From Agelas oroides (Eukaryota; Porifera; Demospongiae; Agelasida; Agelasidae): a stretch of 64,000 nucleotides of DNA. The stretch spans positions 7,440,792-7,504,791 of the forward strand of contig OX422186.1 in NCBI GenBank assembly GCA_949130485.1, given 5' to 3'. The translations under genes were made by a program, and so were the position numbers. Below, in pieces: positions 39,767 through 51,679 of the stretch. The notes below the pieces were generated by a model that had not been told where the DNA came from, searched no databases, and worked only from the letters and a program-made list of their open reading frames with translations. Numbering within the stretch: the first letter of the stretch is position 1; each line of letters begins with the position of its first letter.

Positions 39767-42700
39767 TCACAGCTTACTACAAGTCAATGCTTGTGCTACT
39801 CTAGATGCAGGTTTTCTCCCTAAGAAGTCTGAAATGAAGCTCCCTGCTTCCAGCAGCTTTGGAAGGTCAATCCCCTAAAACAAAAAAAGATATCAGGTTC
39901 CAATCTGAAGAGCCCACCACCACACATGACACATACACACGTTAAACTGGTTGACTCCCCTGGTTGACTCCCCCCAAGTTTGGGATAGTATAATACTTAC
40001 AGTTTCAATTCCCATTCCATTGAGCATGTAGACCACATCCTCTGTTGCCACGTTACCAGATGCCCCAGGGGCATAGGGGCATCCTCCCAGCCCAGCCACA
40101 GAGGCGTCTACCACTGACACTCCCATCTGAAGCAAGGTGGAGACAACTTCAACTTTCTTTATGAAACCTCTCTTTAGTTCTCATTGTCCTGATTAGTGAT
40201 TTCAAAGGGACAGAAGTTGGGACTTTATCCTTTACGAGGGGTTCTATGTAGTCTCGTCCCCAGATCCCACCCTCTCACGAGCAGAAACGGTCTGGTGAAC
40301 AAAGTCGAATTTCTTGGGCTTGCACACACTTTTGCGACAGTGTCACCTAGCAACGTCTTTACACCACCCCTGCTTAAAAAAAGTATGCATACTCGAGTAA
40401 ATTATAAAAATTTTACTGTTGTAAGGGAAGTGCTACTTAATAATTAGCGATCTCGCAATTCATTGGTCATTACCACTTTTGGGGAATAAGCCCAAGAAAT
40501 TTGACTTCGTTCACCAGACCGTTTCTCGCCGGAGGCGCGCACAAGACTAGGTTCTATGCTTCACACATATTCACTACTGTTGTACATGTTAAAATTTTCG
40601 TGTACTTTGAGAGTTCGTCTGCACCTGTGAAATTACATGCGTTACGCCCATTAGTATGTGGTACACACGACACACTATCGTGAATCGCAAAAATGAAAAC
40701 CGTATAAATTTCATGTGGCAAGCTTTTTGGGACTTTTGAATGTTATCCTTGTAAAAATGTCAACATATACAGCAGCTGCTGAGTTGTGGTTAATGGGGTA
40801 ATTTTGGTAGTGTTGTTAGATATATACACACACACTTAGTGTGTCTTGATAGCTACACCTTGTCTTTCATTTGTTAGCTCATTCATTGACTTTGCATAAC
40901 TGCAGTAGCACCTTTCTATTGCTTAGTTTCCAGTTTCTATCACCACAAAGAGCACTGCCATCTAACAGTACGGCTACAGCTTTGGAGGAAACACATGCCT
41001 TCCTTGATTTCACGTAGCTAAACTAATCAACCATATTCATAATAAATGTGGGCTGATATGTCAACGGTATACCAGTCCTGAGGTCCTTTTGTAATATTCA
41101 CATGGAAGAGGTCTGGCTATACCAACTGCAATCGGGGAAGTAGAGTTAATCGTACATGAAGCCAGCTCCACTGTAACTATCATAGAGTTACACCATTATA
41201 GTACACCATATTCACGACAAAGACAATATACATGATTGAAGTGAGTAATGCTGTTGATTTTCGAATTAGCAATAGCAAAAAGTGTCATGTGCCCACACAC
41301 AAAGACTCACTTGCAGTGCAACTAGAATGTTTGCAAGAGCCTGACCATATGTGTCATGGCAATGTACAGCCAGACAGGAGACTAGTAAACGAGACTGTAC
41401 CTCTGCCAGCATGGCAGACATGGAACCTGGTGAGATAAAGTCATGTGACCACAGTATGCCATACAACTAACCACACACAGGAGAACCTCACTTGTTCAAA
41501 TTTGTTTGGATTAGTTGAATGGAAGCAGTTGCAATTTCTAATCAATGCACAGCAAAATAGCCTCATTTTGGGTGTGTATCAGTGAGGGTTTGGATTAGCA
41601 AGGATCTACTGTATAGCTTTACACACAGATGTACACACTATTTCTTTTGTGGCATGTAACAAGTCACCACCACATGCCTAACAACATGTAACATAGGCCT
41701 CCCCCCCATTCCATCTTCTGTGGCATATTATCATACCTAAGTCAACACACACTATACAAGTCTGGTAACAGATTTCAATTAAGGCGGCCATGTGTGAAAG
41801 TTACCCCTTTAACTTGAGTTCTGCAATCATTAAAGCTTTGTATAGTCAGTTGGTGCCTGCAGAAAAGGACTTGAAAACTAAAAAGCAAAGGCAGGGAGAC
41901 CTAACAGACAGACAGACTGACACACAAACAGACAATCCGTTTTCTATTTTGTTCAACTCCAAAGCAACTTTCTTGCTTTGCCAGTCATTTGTTTCCACAA
42001 CTGACAGACTATAATACACTGTGTATACCAGGTGTTCCTACTCCAATGGTGTCTCCAAGAGATATCTCATAGCAACCAAGATCCTTCAGTTTGACCGCAA
42101 CCTGTGTGGATATGTTTACAACTTTATTCCACTTTTCCATATTCCATGGGGTTTCACAAAACAATGTTCTCGTGGTGTAGGACTCACACACAGTGTTGAT
42201 ATCATTACAGAATCTCGGTGTAATCAATGTCATGTTGTTTGCGTTAGCCCTGCCCCCCCCCCCCCCCCCCCCCCCCCCACCCCAAGGACATACATGTAGT
42301 CCTGTTAAACCCCTTGGAGTACACGAGCACAACTAAAATCCACTGTAGTGAAACAACACTAACATGGTACACAGAGGTGTAGCTAGGTATTAAGTATTGG
42401 GTGGAAATAATGCACCACACAAATTTCTGTGCATAGATGTGCAAAGTTGGCTTATACACTTACAAGTTAGTTATAACAGCAAAACTAAAACTTTTCAGTG
42501 GCAACACCGCTTTTCTGACTTCCACTGGCACAAAAATAGCTCTGTTACATCACTCCCTTCATTGTACACAGAAGCAATGCACAATTGACTTGACTTTGGG
42601 TGGGCCTGCTAACAAATTAGATGGGACATGCCCACCCTGGCCCATTGTAGGCTGCACCACTGGGTATGGGTATGTGGCTAACGGGGGTGGCAATCACTAT

Positions 42701-45700
42701 AAAGAGATGGTTACACAAAGTTTTGTTGCACAAGTTAGAGTTTGCTATGCTGCACTTACATCAGCCACTGCTTTGGGAGTAATCTCCCCCTCATAAGGGC
42801 AGCCAAGAACACAGGAAACGTATCTGTACAGTGTACACATGTCACCATGGAAACCACAAAGATATACATGTACAGGCAGGATGGCACCCCACCTTTTGTT
42901 GCTTGCAGCACTAACCCTTGGTGAACTCATCACGTATACTGATATAGGTGAATGGCACCTGGAGGCGTGGTACATTCCCCAACAATCGCAAGCACGTACC
43001 GGTTTGTGCGTTGTTTGCACAAAACAGTACCGTCAACATGGAAGGATCACCTTAAAGGATTGTGTCATGCCTTCAGATGTCTACCTGATATTCCGAGTGT
43101 ACATCTTGTTGTGTCGAGTGGGGTCCAACACTGACTGGCACATCACTGTTTCTATAACTGTGGGATTTTCTACACACAAATTGTGTAGTTGAAAACAATG
43201 AGGGTGTAAAGGGAGCGGGACAGTTACGAGGGGGGCAAGTATGGTTAAGTGGGTGGGGTATTTATAGCTAAATGGGAGGGGCAGGATAAGTTTACGAGTT
43301 TTCTCTGTCTCCCCACTTTAGTACTGCAAGCAAAAAAAGAGGCCAGGATAACTGTCTTCAGCTTGTAGTTGCACATCCCCTCCACTTACCCTCGGACTGG
43401 GACATTCCTCTGAGCTGCAGCCTCGCACACAGCGCGGAACCTCTCAATACTCTCATCAATAGAACAGTTGATATTCTTCCTAACAACAGAGACAGCAAAG
43501 AAGAACTCGAACTTGTATTGTGTACCTTATGACTGGCATTTTTCTCGTAGAGAACTACTTTTTATGGTAACGCAAGCCACGGAAAGTACATCACAACATA
43601 ATGTAGTAGGAAGTCATTTACCCAAAGTAGAAATCACTTATGGTTACGTACCAATGTACGATAAGTGAAAATTTTAATGCTAAGTGGATTGATTTGACTC
43701 CCAAATAATGATACTTATGGTGCATGGAAAGTATATCACTAAATGGACATTGGTACGTAACAATAAGTGATTTCTAGTTTAATGCTTTTTTCTTGCAACC
43801 TACTCTGCTCCCCACTTGTTAGTACTATACATTCCAGTACATACTCACTTGCTAAAGGTTTCTGAAGCTGCTCCAAAAATGGCAACTTCCCGAGCACCTG
43901 CTGCCACCTGGACAGAAACAAAGAAGTCTCCATTAGAACTTTAGTCACAAATTGAAGGTACTAGCCACTACAAAGAAAGCTCTCAGTAAGCTCCATCAAA
44001 CAATCATCATTGGTCATTGCGAACTTTGATACAGAAGTTACATGCATTATTAATTTTTCCAATACAAATTCTAAAAACTACAGGTAGTATAGAGCCGATC
44101 AGTTTCAGACAATCTACCATCTTTACACAATGAGCAGCTATTGGGACATTGTTTGATGTGCATTGGTCACTCATAGCACAAGCCAGTTCTGAGATTGTGC
44201 TGTTTCTTTCAAAAACGTCAATCTTCCGGAATCGCTGGTGACAGTGGTAATCTAGACTGTCACTTGTTCATAGACAGTGGCAATCTAAATATACCACAAC
44301 TGACAGTCTCGTGTGGAACTCAAAGATATTCTGTCATGCATTTCAATTGCATCACCAAACTTCCATTAAGTAGAGGTTCACATGCAACGTTATAGATGCA
44401 TGAATTTCTAATACATCAACAAAGAGCATATGAGCCCTGCCCTTAATGGAAGTTCAGTGTACGCTTTCAATGTGACGATGCAATCAAAATACCCAATAAA
44501 ATAATTTTTGATCACCACACGGAACTGTTAGGTATAGAAAGTGACTATTTTTGACCAGTCTCATTCCCAGACCCTCAGTATGGTACTCACTGGGAATGAG
44601 ACGACCATTTTACTTACTGCTCCTTCAAATCCTTTGAGGTTTGGGGTCAGCACTGGATAGGATACTCCAGGATACTTCTTAATTCCCTTCAACACGTCCG
44701 CATGGTCACCCATCTTTAGTACAGAGGAGATATACACATGCCATATAACATACACTGTCCTCATTTCCACTAGAACTGGACAGTACACCTAACTCGTACA
44801 ATAACATTGTCTCAACTCTAATCTCCACCTCACCTACCTGGGGGACCCACTTTGGTGACACAAAGCTGGTAGCCTCAACGACAGGCAATCCGGTCTGAGA
44901 GAGCTTGTTGATTAGCTCAATCTTCACATTCGTGGGTATAGTGGTCTGCAAACAGTGTACGTAAATTGTTCTATGAACAGTGGAAATTTCAAGAAAGTGT
45001 TCGTAACTAAACAACTAGTGCTGTGATGTGATCATGAAACAAGAGGGTCATGATTTGGTTCATGAATCTAGGACAGTCGTCACTTGGTTCATGAAACAAG
45101 AGGGTCGTGACTTGGTTCATGAATCTAGAACCGTTGTGACTTGATTCATGAATCTAGGATAGTCGTCACTTGGTTCATGAAACAAGAGGGTCGTGACTTG
45201 GTTCATGAATCTAGGACAGTCGTCACTTGGTTCATGAAACAAGAGGGTCGTGACTTGGTTCATGAATCTAGAACCGTTGTGACTTGATTCATGAATCTAG
45301 GATAGTCGTCACTTGGTTCATGAAACAAGAGGGTCGTGACTTGATTCATGAATCTAGAACCGTTGTGACTTGGTTCATGAATCTAGGATCGTCGTCACTT
45401 GGTTCATGAAATCACTTGCTTCATAAAACCGGGAGGGTAGCTAGCTAAGCAGAGGTGGCTCTCCCGTACCTTCTCATTCTGCAAGCCATCCCGTGGTCCC
45501 ACCTCCACAATCTTCACCCTCTTTGGCAGCTCTCCCCCTCCAGAGAACATACGCAGCTGCAAAGAAAACAGAAACAAACTCACTAAGGGCTGACAGGACA
45601 CAAGACCTTCAATGATTGCAATGGTATTATATTGTAAGAATGAAAGAACATATCAGAAATACCGGTATGTAATCAAATGCCAACAGTAGCAATGGTGTGG

Positions 45701-46135
45701 AGTATATAGACTCACAAAACAACTTGCACAATGTTCAATTTGAGAGTTTTGCTGGTACCGGCCTTCATCACTTACATTACAACCTTCACCTCAGCTCAGT
45801 GAGCCACTTGCACTGTTGCTTATGTTTGCCAGCCTTCATCTTAGTTTTATCACTTCATTCAATCAAGTACCACCTAATCTCCCCAGCCTTCGCCTCAGTT
45901 TTGTCACTTACAGTGCAGTATGGCACTCACTTCAGCTTCTACCAATTTGTAAAATTGCAAGCTAGTACAAGGCTATAGGGTTTTGATTATAATGTGAAGC
46001 CTGAGATCAGGCTAAGTTAACTCTAGCTAGACGTACTAGATAGCTCATGCAACTTACCCACTGCACGGTGATTCTCTTTGGCCTAAGAAGGAGGGGTCTG
46101 CAAATGACTCTCCTGGAAATTTGGCTCAGAAACAT
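39767..46135 (-). CDS. HMGCL: Hydroxymethylglutaryl-CoA lyase, 334 aa
   Basis: Cleaves HMG-CoA to acetoacetate and acetyl-CoA in ketogenesis and leucine catabolism. Eleven in-phase exons: 46058-46135, 45470-45556, 44838-44945, 44618-44713, 43849-43907, 43390-43479, 42760-42823, 42029-42101, 41311-41426, 40001-40126, 39767-39874. The N terminus ([21 protein letters not shown]) is a typical mitochondrial presequence. Family motifs: [11 protein letters not shown] (catalytic Arg/Asp), [37 protein letters not shown], the metal-binding HCHDTYGQ, and the signature [14 protein letters not shown] with the catalytic Cys. The length matches human HMGCL (325 aa). The C terminus is Ser-Lys-Leu, a canonical peroxisomal PTS1 (human ends CKL), suggesting dual targeting. 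Confidence 0.96.
40249..40549. mobile_element. Foldback MITE with 9-bp TSD (GGTTCTATG)
   Basis: TAGTCTCGTCCCCAG... (left) and ...CGCACAAGACTA (right) bound a 301-bp inverted repeat containing GAAACGGTCTGGTGAAC and its mirror. GGTTCTATG duplicates lie at 40240-40248 and 40550-40558. It is in the HMGCL intron between exons 9 and 10. Confidence 0.87.
41480..41612. repeat. Mariner-type MITE remnant
   Basis: GAGAACCTCACTTGTTCAAATTTG...GTTTGGATTAGCAAGGATCTACTGTA resembles a short Tc1/mariner-derived inverted repeat. It is degenerate and lies in an HMGCL intron. Confidence 0.35.
42249..42282. repeat. Poly(C) tract
   Basis: More than 30 C with a single A interruption in an HMGCL intron. It is a likely site of sequencing error. 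Confidence 0.9.
43610..43785. mobile_element. Inverted-repeat MITE, TAGAAATCACTTAT arms
   Basis: GTAGAAATCACTTATGGTTACGTACCAATGTACG (within 43627-43662) is mirrored at about 43745-43778. The arms of about 30 bp flank an AT-rich centre. It is related to 11085-11265. Confidence 0.6.
44224..44530. repeat. Diverged relative of the 1980-2244 palindromic MITE
   Basis: CATTTCAATTGCATCACCAAACTTCCATTAAG... ...CTTAATGGAAGTTCAG...GACGATGCAATCAAAATAC follows the inner palindrome layout of the element at 1980. It lies in an HMGCL intron. Confidence 0.5.
44556..44606. mobile_element. Short foldback element
   Basis: CAGTCTCATTCCCAGACCCTCAG...TGGGAATGAGACG is a 50-bp hairpin of the TAGYCTCG family, 12 bp from an HMGCL donor site. 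Confidence 0.55.
45020..45415. repeat. Minisatellite in HMGCL intron 2
   Basis: Alternating short units of about 28-30 bp built on CTTGGTTCATGAA, either followed by ACAAGAGGGTCGTGA or by TCTAGGACAGTCGTCA / TCTAGAACCGTTGTGA, forming a higher-order pattern. Confidence 0.9.
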
Positions 46136-46315
46136 TTTGAGTAATACCGACCGAGCTCCATTCTAGTTATTGCACACTCGCTGTAGAGTTCACGCGGGTA
46201 GTTCGCGGTATATAGACTAGTTAGGGGGTAATTCGCGGGTAATTCAAAGGCTTGCGCTAGGTTACGGGTCCAGAATGAAGAATGAACGTTGGAGTCTTCT
46301 TTCCACCGTACAAGT
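46136..46315. promoter_or_regulatory. Shared divergent promoter, HMGCL / GT92
   Basis: Only 180 bp separate the two start codons. Three related words occur within 60 bp: CACGCGGGTA, GTAGTTCGCGGTA and GTAATTCGCGGGTAATTC (46190-46240). They may be a repeated factor site. No TATA box is positioned for both genes. Confidence 0.55.
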
Positions 46316-47467
46316 ATGGTAAGGCATGATATTATAAATGCAGTTTTTGGATGCCTCTTAGGATTCTGGATCACTACTGTCATTTTGCTAACAACTACTG
46401 TAAGCCACAGACGGATTGTTGTGGACGTTTCTCTTCCCTCAAAAGATGTAATTGTTCGTTCTGTCTACTTGGACAACAGACCTCGAAGTGGGCACAGAAA
46501 CGCCTCTGTCTTCATGCTAGAAGTAAGGAGAACTATTTTAAACAAACATTTCATTATTGGATGTAGTGTTGGGAACCTCCGACCCGCAAAGTTCAGGGTC
46601 CGTCCCTTGGAGCAGAATTCAGTCTCTCTTAGCAACCAAGGTGATCTTACTCACTTCTTAGCAATGGTGGACTGCTATGACTTAGCTGTTGAAAATGGCA
46701 GCAATGCTTCCATCACATACAGAACAGAAGAAAATTCTACTCCAATCACTGTACAATCTGAACATCCGTTAATCATCTCCAAAAAGTCAGAACGTAGTGG
46801 TATTCATGGGACACCAACAATTGCAGTATGCGTGATAGTATTTCATAAACCAATGTTCCTAAATGAATGGCTTCTGTACCAGAAGACCATTGGGATTGAT
46901 TACGTCTATATGATTGCTGAAGATTCCTTCATAAGGGCAGGAGGGTTTAGGAATTCTTACCTACAGCAACTAATTAATGAGGGCTTTGTATTTGTTGAAG
47001 TGTGGAGGCAGTGGCTTAAACACAGTGAAGTGCGGTACCACTCACAAGCATTAGCATACCAGGATTGTGTCTACCGATTACGTGGCATATATGACTATGC
47101 CTTAGTTTTGGACAATGACGACTTTTTCATCCCTAGAATAGCTGGCAAGCACAAGATTCAATATTATGTTAAGAATTGGTGCAGAAATGGTGGTTCTTGT
47201 CAGTTTAAGTGGACTGAATTTTACCCAGACTGCGGCATGAAGAACAACACTACCGATGATGGCAACATCACAACCCTGCTAACTTCCACTGCTCACCGGA
47301 AACGAAGTGAAAAGAAGTCACTTCATCATCTCATGGCTATCATAGATGTGGGAGTCCATGTTGCTCACAAACTTGTGAAAGGATCTAGAGTGATGCAGGT
47401 CCCTGATGATGCAGCATATGTGGCTCATGTCCGAGTGCATAAGCCACCACCAGAAGGAAAATGCTGA
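46316..47467 (+). CDS. Glycosyltransferase family 92 (DUF23) type II membrane protein, 383 aa
   Basis: A single-exon ORF. I start it at the ATG at 46316 (MVRHDIINAVFGCLLGFWIT...); the longer frame begins with TTG. A short cytoplasmic tail is followed by a signal-anchor helix (about residues 8-27), consistent with a Golgi lumenal enzyme. The C-terminal half carries the GT92 features IAVCVIVFHKPMFLNEWLLYQ, IGIDYVYMIAEDS, YQDCVYR and LDNDDFFIP, the last being the DxD-like metal/nucleotide-sugar motif. GT92 members known in animals add beta-1,4-galactose to fucosylated or core N-glycans; the donor and acceptor here are unknown. It is head-to-head with HMGCL and upstream of a sulfotransferase on the same strand. 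Confidence 0.85.
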   Translation: MVRHDIINAVFGCLLGFWITTVILLTTTVSHRRIVVDVSLPSKDVIVRSVYLDNRPRSGHRNASVFMLEVRRTILNKHFIIGCSVGNLRPAKFRVRPLEQNSVSLSNQGDLTHFLAMVDCYDLAVENGSNASITYRTEENSTPITVQSEHPLIISKKSERSGIHGTPTIAVCVIVFHKPMFLNEWLLYQKTIGIDYVYMIAEDSFIRAGGFRNSYLQQLINEGFVFVEVWRQWLKHSEVRYHSQALAYQDCVYRLRGIYDYALVLDNDDFFIPRIAGKHKIQYYVKNWCRNGGSCQFKWTEFYPDCGMKNNTTDDGNITTLLTSTAHRKRSEKKSLHHLMAIIDVGVHVAHKLVKGSRVMQVPDDAAYVAHVRVHKPPPEGKC

Positions 47468-47725
47468 TTGTTTGCACATTTTTTAAAACTATATTATGCT
47501 GACTATCAGATTTAACAGGATTTTTACATCAGCATAATAGTAACATGCCGCATGAGATGTGACAAGTAAGTCTGAGAATTTGTGGTTTACAACTGGCAAC
47601 GTCAGGTAGTAGATGACATTTTTCGTTGCCACGCAGTGCTTAACACGCGAATACCATTCCTCAAAGCTGGTAACTTCCGTTTTACGCAGCCCCACCCACA
47701 TGTCCTTTGCGACGGTCGATCTAGA

Positions 47726-49438
47726 ATGAGGTGGCGCCGTTTATACATATTCTTCGTCTTCATTTGCGTCATAGGATCACTGTTGAATATGACACTGGTG
47801 CCCGGGGAAGGAAATCAGAAGAAAGGAGGTATCTTTACCTAACGACCTAGACTACAAGTTTTTCTTCAGATAGTACAATTAAGTTTGAACCTAAGGATGA
47901 CCGTATGAATCTTGCATAAGAGTTTATTAGCTGTGTGCTAGCGTACCTTGCAGTCTCAAGAAGCTAGGCTCTCACAATGGCTGTGTCTGTGTGAGAGTCT
48001 GACCTGTGGGACTTTGCATGTAGTTAATATCTGTGACAGTATGCTAAATGGTATTATCATGTACTTGAAGGAAGGTGGTTATTGGAATAGCTCAATAACC
48101 TATGAAACTGCTTCCTGAAAGGTGCAGGTATAATTGTAGCAACATGCCTCACTGTAGTACTCACAATCTTTTTCAGATCTTGAAGGATATCTTATACAGA
48201 GACATCTTCAATTATGCAGCAAATTTTTTTCTAGGGCACATAATTTGGAGCACTTCAAAGATACTCTAGCTGCACTGCAGTCCTTCATACCCTCAAACTT
48301 TTCACACAATTCTTCAACCCCTTGCTGGTATGCGGAGCTTTCAATTTCACCAGGTCTCAGTCAGAATCTAACAGGACGTATACGAGATACTCTTCCACAA
48401 ATTCCCATGTGGTACACTGAGGAGGAGGCTTTACAGCTGGTTGAATCTGTGAGAGCCAATGAAAGCCTGGATAGCACCAGGGCATTAATGTGCTTGCCTA
48501 GTGTATATGTATCAGGATTTCAGAAGTGTGGTTCCACAGCACTTTATGAGTTGATAACTGCCCATCCTCAAGTCGCCCCTCCTCGGTGGAAGGAAGGCCA
48601 TTTCTGGAGAACAGTAATACAAACTGGCCCACAACCATACAAATCACTGCAGGTTCTGCACTATCTCTTTCACCTCAAACCTGCTGCAGATATGATTGAA
48701 AGAAACCCCAGAGGGATCACTCTTGATGCAAGTACCTCCACAGTGCTGGCTGGGTTGGATTATGAACGATCTGAAAACTCTGATGCTTGCATTGTTCCAA
48801 GCATCTTGTCAAACATTCTTCCTCAGGCCAAATATATCCTGATCATGCGTAATCCTGTTGATAGGCTCTGGTCAGATTACTGGTATTTCTGTGCAGAAGG
48901 GTGGAGGCAAAGTGGGAGGGGAGGAAGGATGACTATCCCCAAGGAATATTTGCAACATGGGCCCGAAATATTCCACAATCACACATTAGAAGTCATTGCT
49001 GAGTTTAATACCTGTATGAATGATGAGCATACACCTGAGTTTGAATGTGTACGGCGCGTCAGTTTTGGTCAGAGAACTGAGTATGGCTGTGAATATGCAA
49101 GAGTAGGCATTGGCCTGTACTACTACCACATTGTGAACTGGATGAGTACTATAGCAAGAAAAAGATTCTTATTCTTGAAATCAGAAGATCTTCATGCCAA
49201 TCCCTTCCATGAAATGGTAAAAGTGTGGAAGTTTTTGGGACTTCAGCCTCTCAGTGGAGAGTGGCTTGGGATAGGTCGCTCTAATGCTAATCAGTGGATC
49301 AGGTCAAAGAAGTATCGTGACAAGTTCCAAATAATGAACAAAACACAGGAAGTACTGACTTCTTTTTATCATCCATATAACAAGAGACTTGCCCGACTAC
49401 TGAATGATAGTCGTTTTCTCTGGAGTGATGACGACTAG
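47726..49438 (+). CDS. Carbohydrate sulfotransferase, CHST15-like, 454 aa
   Basis: Two exons, 47726-47828 and 48177-49438, join in phase. Exon 1 encodes a type II signal anchor (MRWRRLYIFFVFICVIGSLL). Exon 2 has the PAPS-binding 5'-phosphosulfate loop (VSGFQKCGSTALYELI, in place of the usual PKxGTT) and the 3'-phosphate loop (MRNPVDRLWSDYW). The order and the WKEGHFW segment between them are like GalNAc-4-sulfate 6-O-sulfotransferase (CHST15) and related proteins, which sulfate chondroitin-type chains in the Golgi. Substrate is inferred only. The exon-1/exon-2 junction forms an Asp codon (GAT), and the second exon opens at the acceptor at 48176, upstream of where the long frame's first start-like codon would suggest. 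Confidence 0.85.
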
Positions 49439-49520
49439 GAGATGTCTGAAGTATGATTGCTGTTTGCTACTGAAGATCAGCGGTTTTCAGGATCAAAGAG
49501 CATTCCTGTCACAATTTTTG

Positions 49521-49524
<4 letters not shown>

Positions 49525-49606
<82 letters not shown>

Positions 49607-49624
49607 CATCTATCCATCTATCTA
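49525..49624. repeat. (TATC)n microsatellite
   Basis: About 24 TATC units with two CATC variants near the end, 90 bp downstream of the sulfotransferase stop. Confidence 0.97.
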
Positions 49625-50087
49625 TAATTATGTTGATTTCTTCTTCGTCTCAAGAAAGTGGATAAAAGATCGAAAGAAGCATCCCGAAATTTAGAACTAC
49701 CATATGGTAACTGAGGAAGAGGTAGTGACCTAACAAACCACCATTTTTTACCTCTTTGGATGCATGTGCCACTAGTCCTGTGGAGCTGATACCTGTGTTA
49801 TTAGGATCTCAGTGTATGTATCGGTCCGTTGTAATGCAACCACCATACTCACTCCACACTCCCAACAATGTGGGTTTCTATAGTGACCTCTAGAATGACA
49901 GAACAGAAATCAATGTCTTTAGATCCTGCTGTAAAAAGTATCCCCCTCATTCTTAAGTCACTGCTTGAGTTTCGAACTTGAAATGAGGCTAGGTCTAAGC
50001 AAAGAGTGCTTGGGAGCAAGGTAGACCATCATCGGATACCACCATTTCCCTCACCATCCCTTTCAGCTATATTGAGAGCTCTTATTT

Positions 50088-50211
50088 GATGGAGATATCT
50101 ATGCCCAGTACACAGTGGGATTGGACTTTGTGGTTCAGAAGGAGGAGGGCAGTGGAGGACTGTTCTTTCAGATAGGCAATGCAATAGTGGAGATGTGGCA
50201 TTCATACAAGT
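50088..50211 (+). CDS. Isolated exon-like segment, unidentified
   Basis: After a possible AG acceptor the frame reads ELLFDGDIYAQYTVGLDF, then VVQKEEGSGGLFFQIGNAI and EMWHSY, ending at a possible GTGGGT donor. The composition is protein-like and unlike its surroundings. I do not recognise the family and found no partner exons in phase. It could be a pseudo-exon left by a lost gene or part of a gene whose other exons I missed. Confidence 0.3.
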
Positions 50212-51270
50212 GGGTATAATGCAACATGCAGGCCATCCTATCACTTTGCACATCAACTGACATAGACTCTTTCTCCCCTGCTCCTGTACTCCTCCTCTCT
50301 TTTCTCCTCTCTCACTCCTCCCCTCTCCTTCTCCACTCTTCTCTATCTTCTCTCCCCTCCTTCTCCACTCCTGCCCTCTCCTTCTCCACTCTTCTCTATC
50401 TTCTCTCCCCTCTTCTTTCACTCCTCCCCTCTCTTTCTCCACTCCTCTCTGTCTTCTCTCCCCTTCTTCTTCCCTTCACCTCTTTTCGCCTCCTCCTTCA
50501 TGTACTGTTTAGCCATGTAATATTTGGTCATGTAATGTTGGGTCACATACGTAATGCTTGATCACTGAGTTATAGTAGTTAAATGACAAGGATGTGTACA
50601 GCTCTATGCCAGTCACAAAATCCCCACACACTCAGTTTGATCGCTGATACATAGTGTAGTACATACTCAGCTGATAATGGCTGACTTTCATTGGTCTTGT
50701 AATATATGTCACACATTTGGTGCTATATTCAAGGTTGGTGGATTTGCATTGGTATAACTACGATATTGCGATTAGCCATTATACTACTTTAATTCTAGTT
50801 TCATTTTATCATTATGCATTGTAACGTGCATTAATAGACTTTAAAATGACTCAAGAATAGAACAATGTCACAATATTGAACATGCAAACACATCATAAAA
50901 TGGCTCTGGTGGTTAAGGGTTATATCTTCAGTATCAGCTGTCTGCAAGAGAGAATCAAGGTCAAGAACATACAGAGTATACAGTACAAGCCTCAAGCTTC
51001 ATCTACAATGTGACATTTTTTAGCCAATACATCTCATGCAGCAAAACATAAACAACCAAAAACACAACAACACAACAACAACAACCAACAACAACAACAG
51101 GATAAGTTGACGTAAACACAATCAGGCTTGACAAACATTGAGAGATGGAGTATTGTATGGAGTAATTTGAAACTGAGACTGTCCACACTTCTACTATGTT
51201 AACATCATTCCCAGGTTCTCATGTGTGAGCATGGGAATGAAAGTGCACAGCCAATAGCTACACATGTTCC

Positions 51271-51679
51271 TAGCCTCGTTTTCAGGCGATTCCCGCCTCC
51301 AGTTTTTGATCACTTGCAGTATGCAAAAATGGAGGGGGAAGGCCTGGGAGAAAGAGTCACGTGTGTGACGTCAGGTAGATGTGAGGGGGGTGGTGCCCGA
51401 TCGTTGTAACTCACAAACTTTGCGTTGATCAGCCTCGAGTCTACCAAACAACAAGCTGTATTGACGCTGTCTTTCGAATGTTACAGTCTCAAGTTCTTGG
51501 ACAAGATATTACAAGAAGGACCTCGAGATTCTTCGTCGGGCACCACCCCCCTCATGTCTACCCTCACGTCTACCTGACGTCACGCACGTGACTCTTTCTC
51601 CCACCAGGCCTTCCCCTCCGTTTTTGCATACTGCAAGCGATCACAAACTGGAGGCGGGAATGGCCTGGGAACGAGGCTA
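51271..51679. mobile_element. Large foldback MITE with 9-bp TSD (ACATGTTCC)
   Basis: A 409-bp element with arms of about 130-140 bp: TAGCCTCGTTTTCAGGC left and GCCTGGGAACGAGGCTA right. The inner arms include TTGATCACTTGCAGTATGC and GTAGATGTGAGGGGGGTGG with mirrored partners. Perfect ACATGTTCC duplicates are at 51262-51270 and 51680-51688. No ORF is present. Confidence 0.92.

Noticed and set aside
42009..42332. 107-aa minus frame including HMGCL exon 8
   Set aside because: Only 42029-42101 is exon; the rest reads through a poly(C) intron.
44561..45014. Overlapping 75- and 102-aa minus frames
   Set aside because: They contain HMGCL exons 3 and 4 plus intron; the spliced model accounts for the conserved residues.
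46289..46315. Longer start for GT92
   Set aside because: The frame start there is TTG. The ATG at 46316 gives a normal signal-anchor N terminus.
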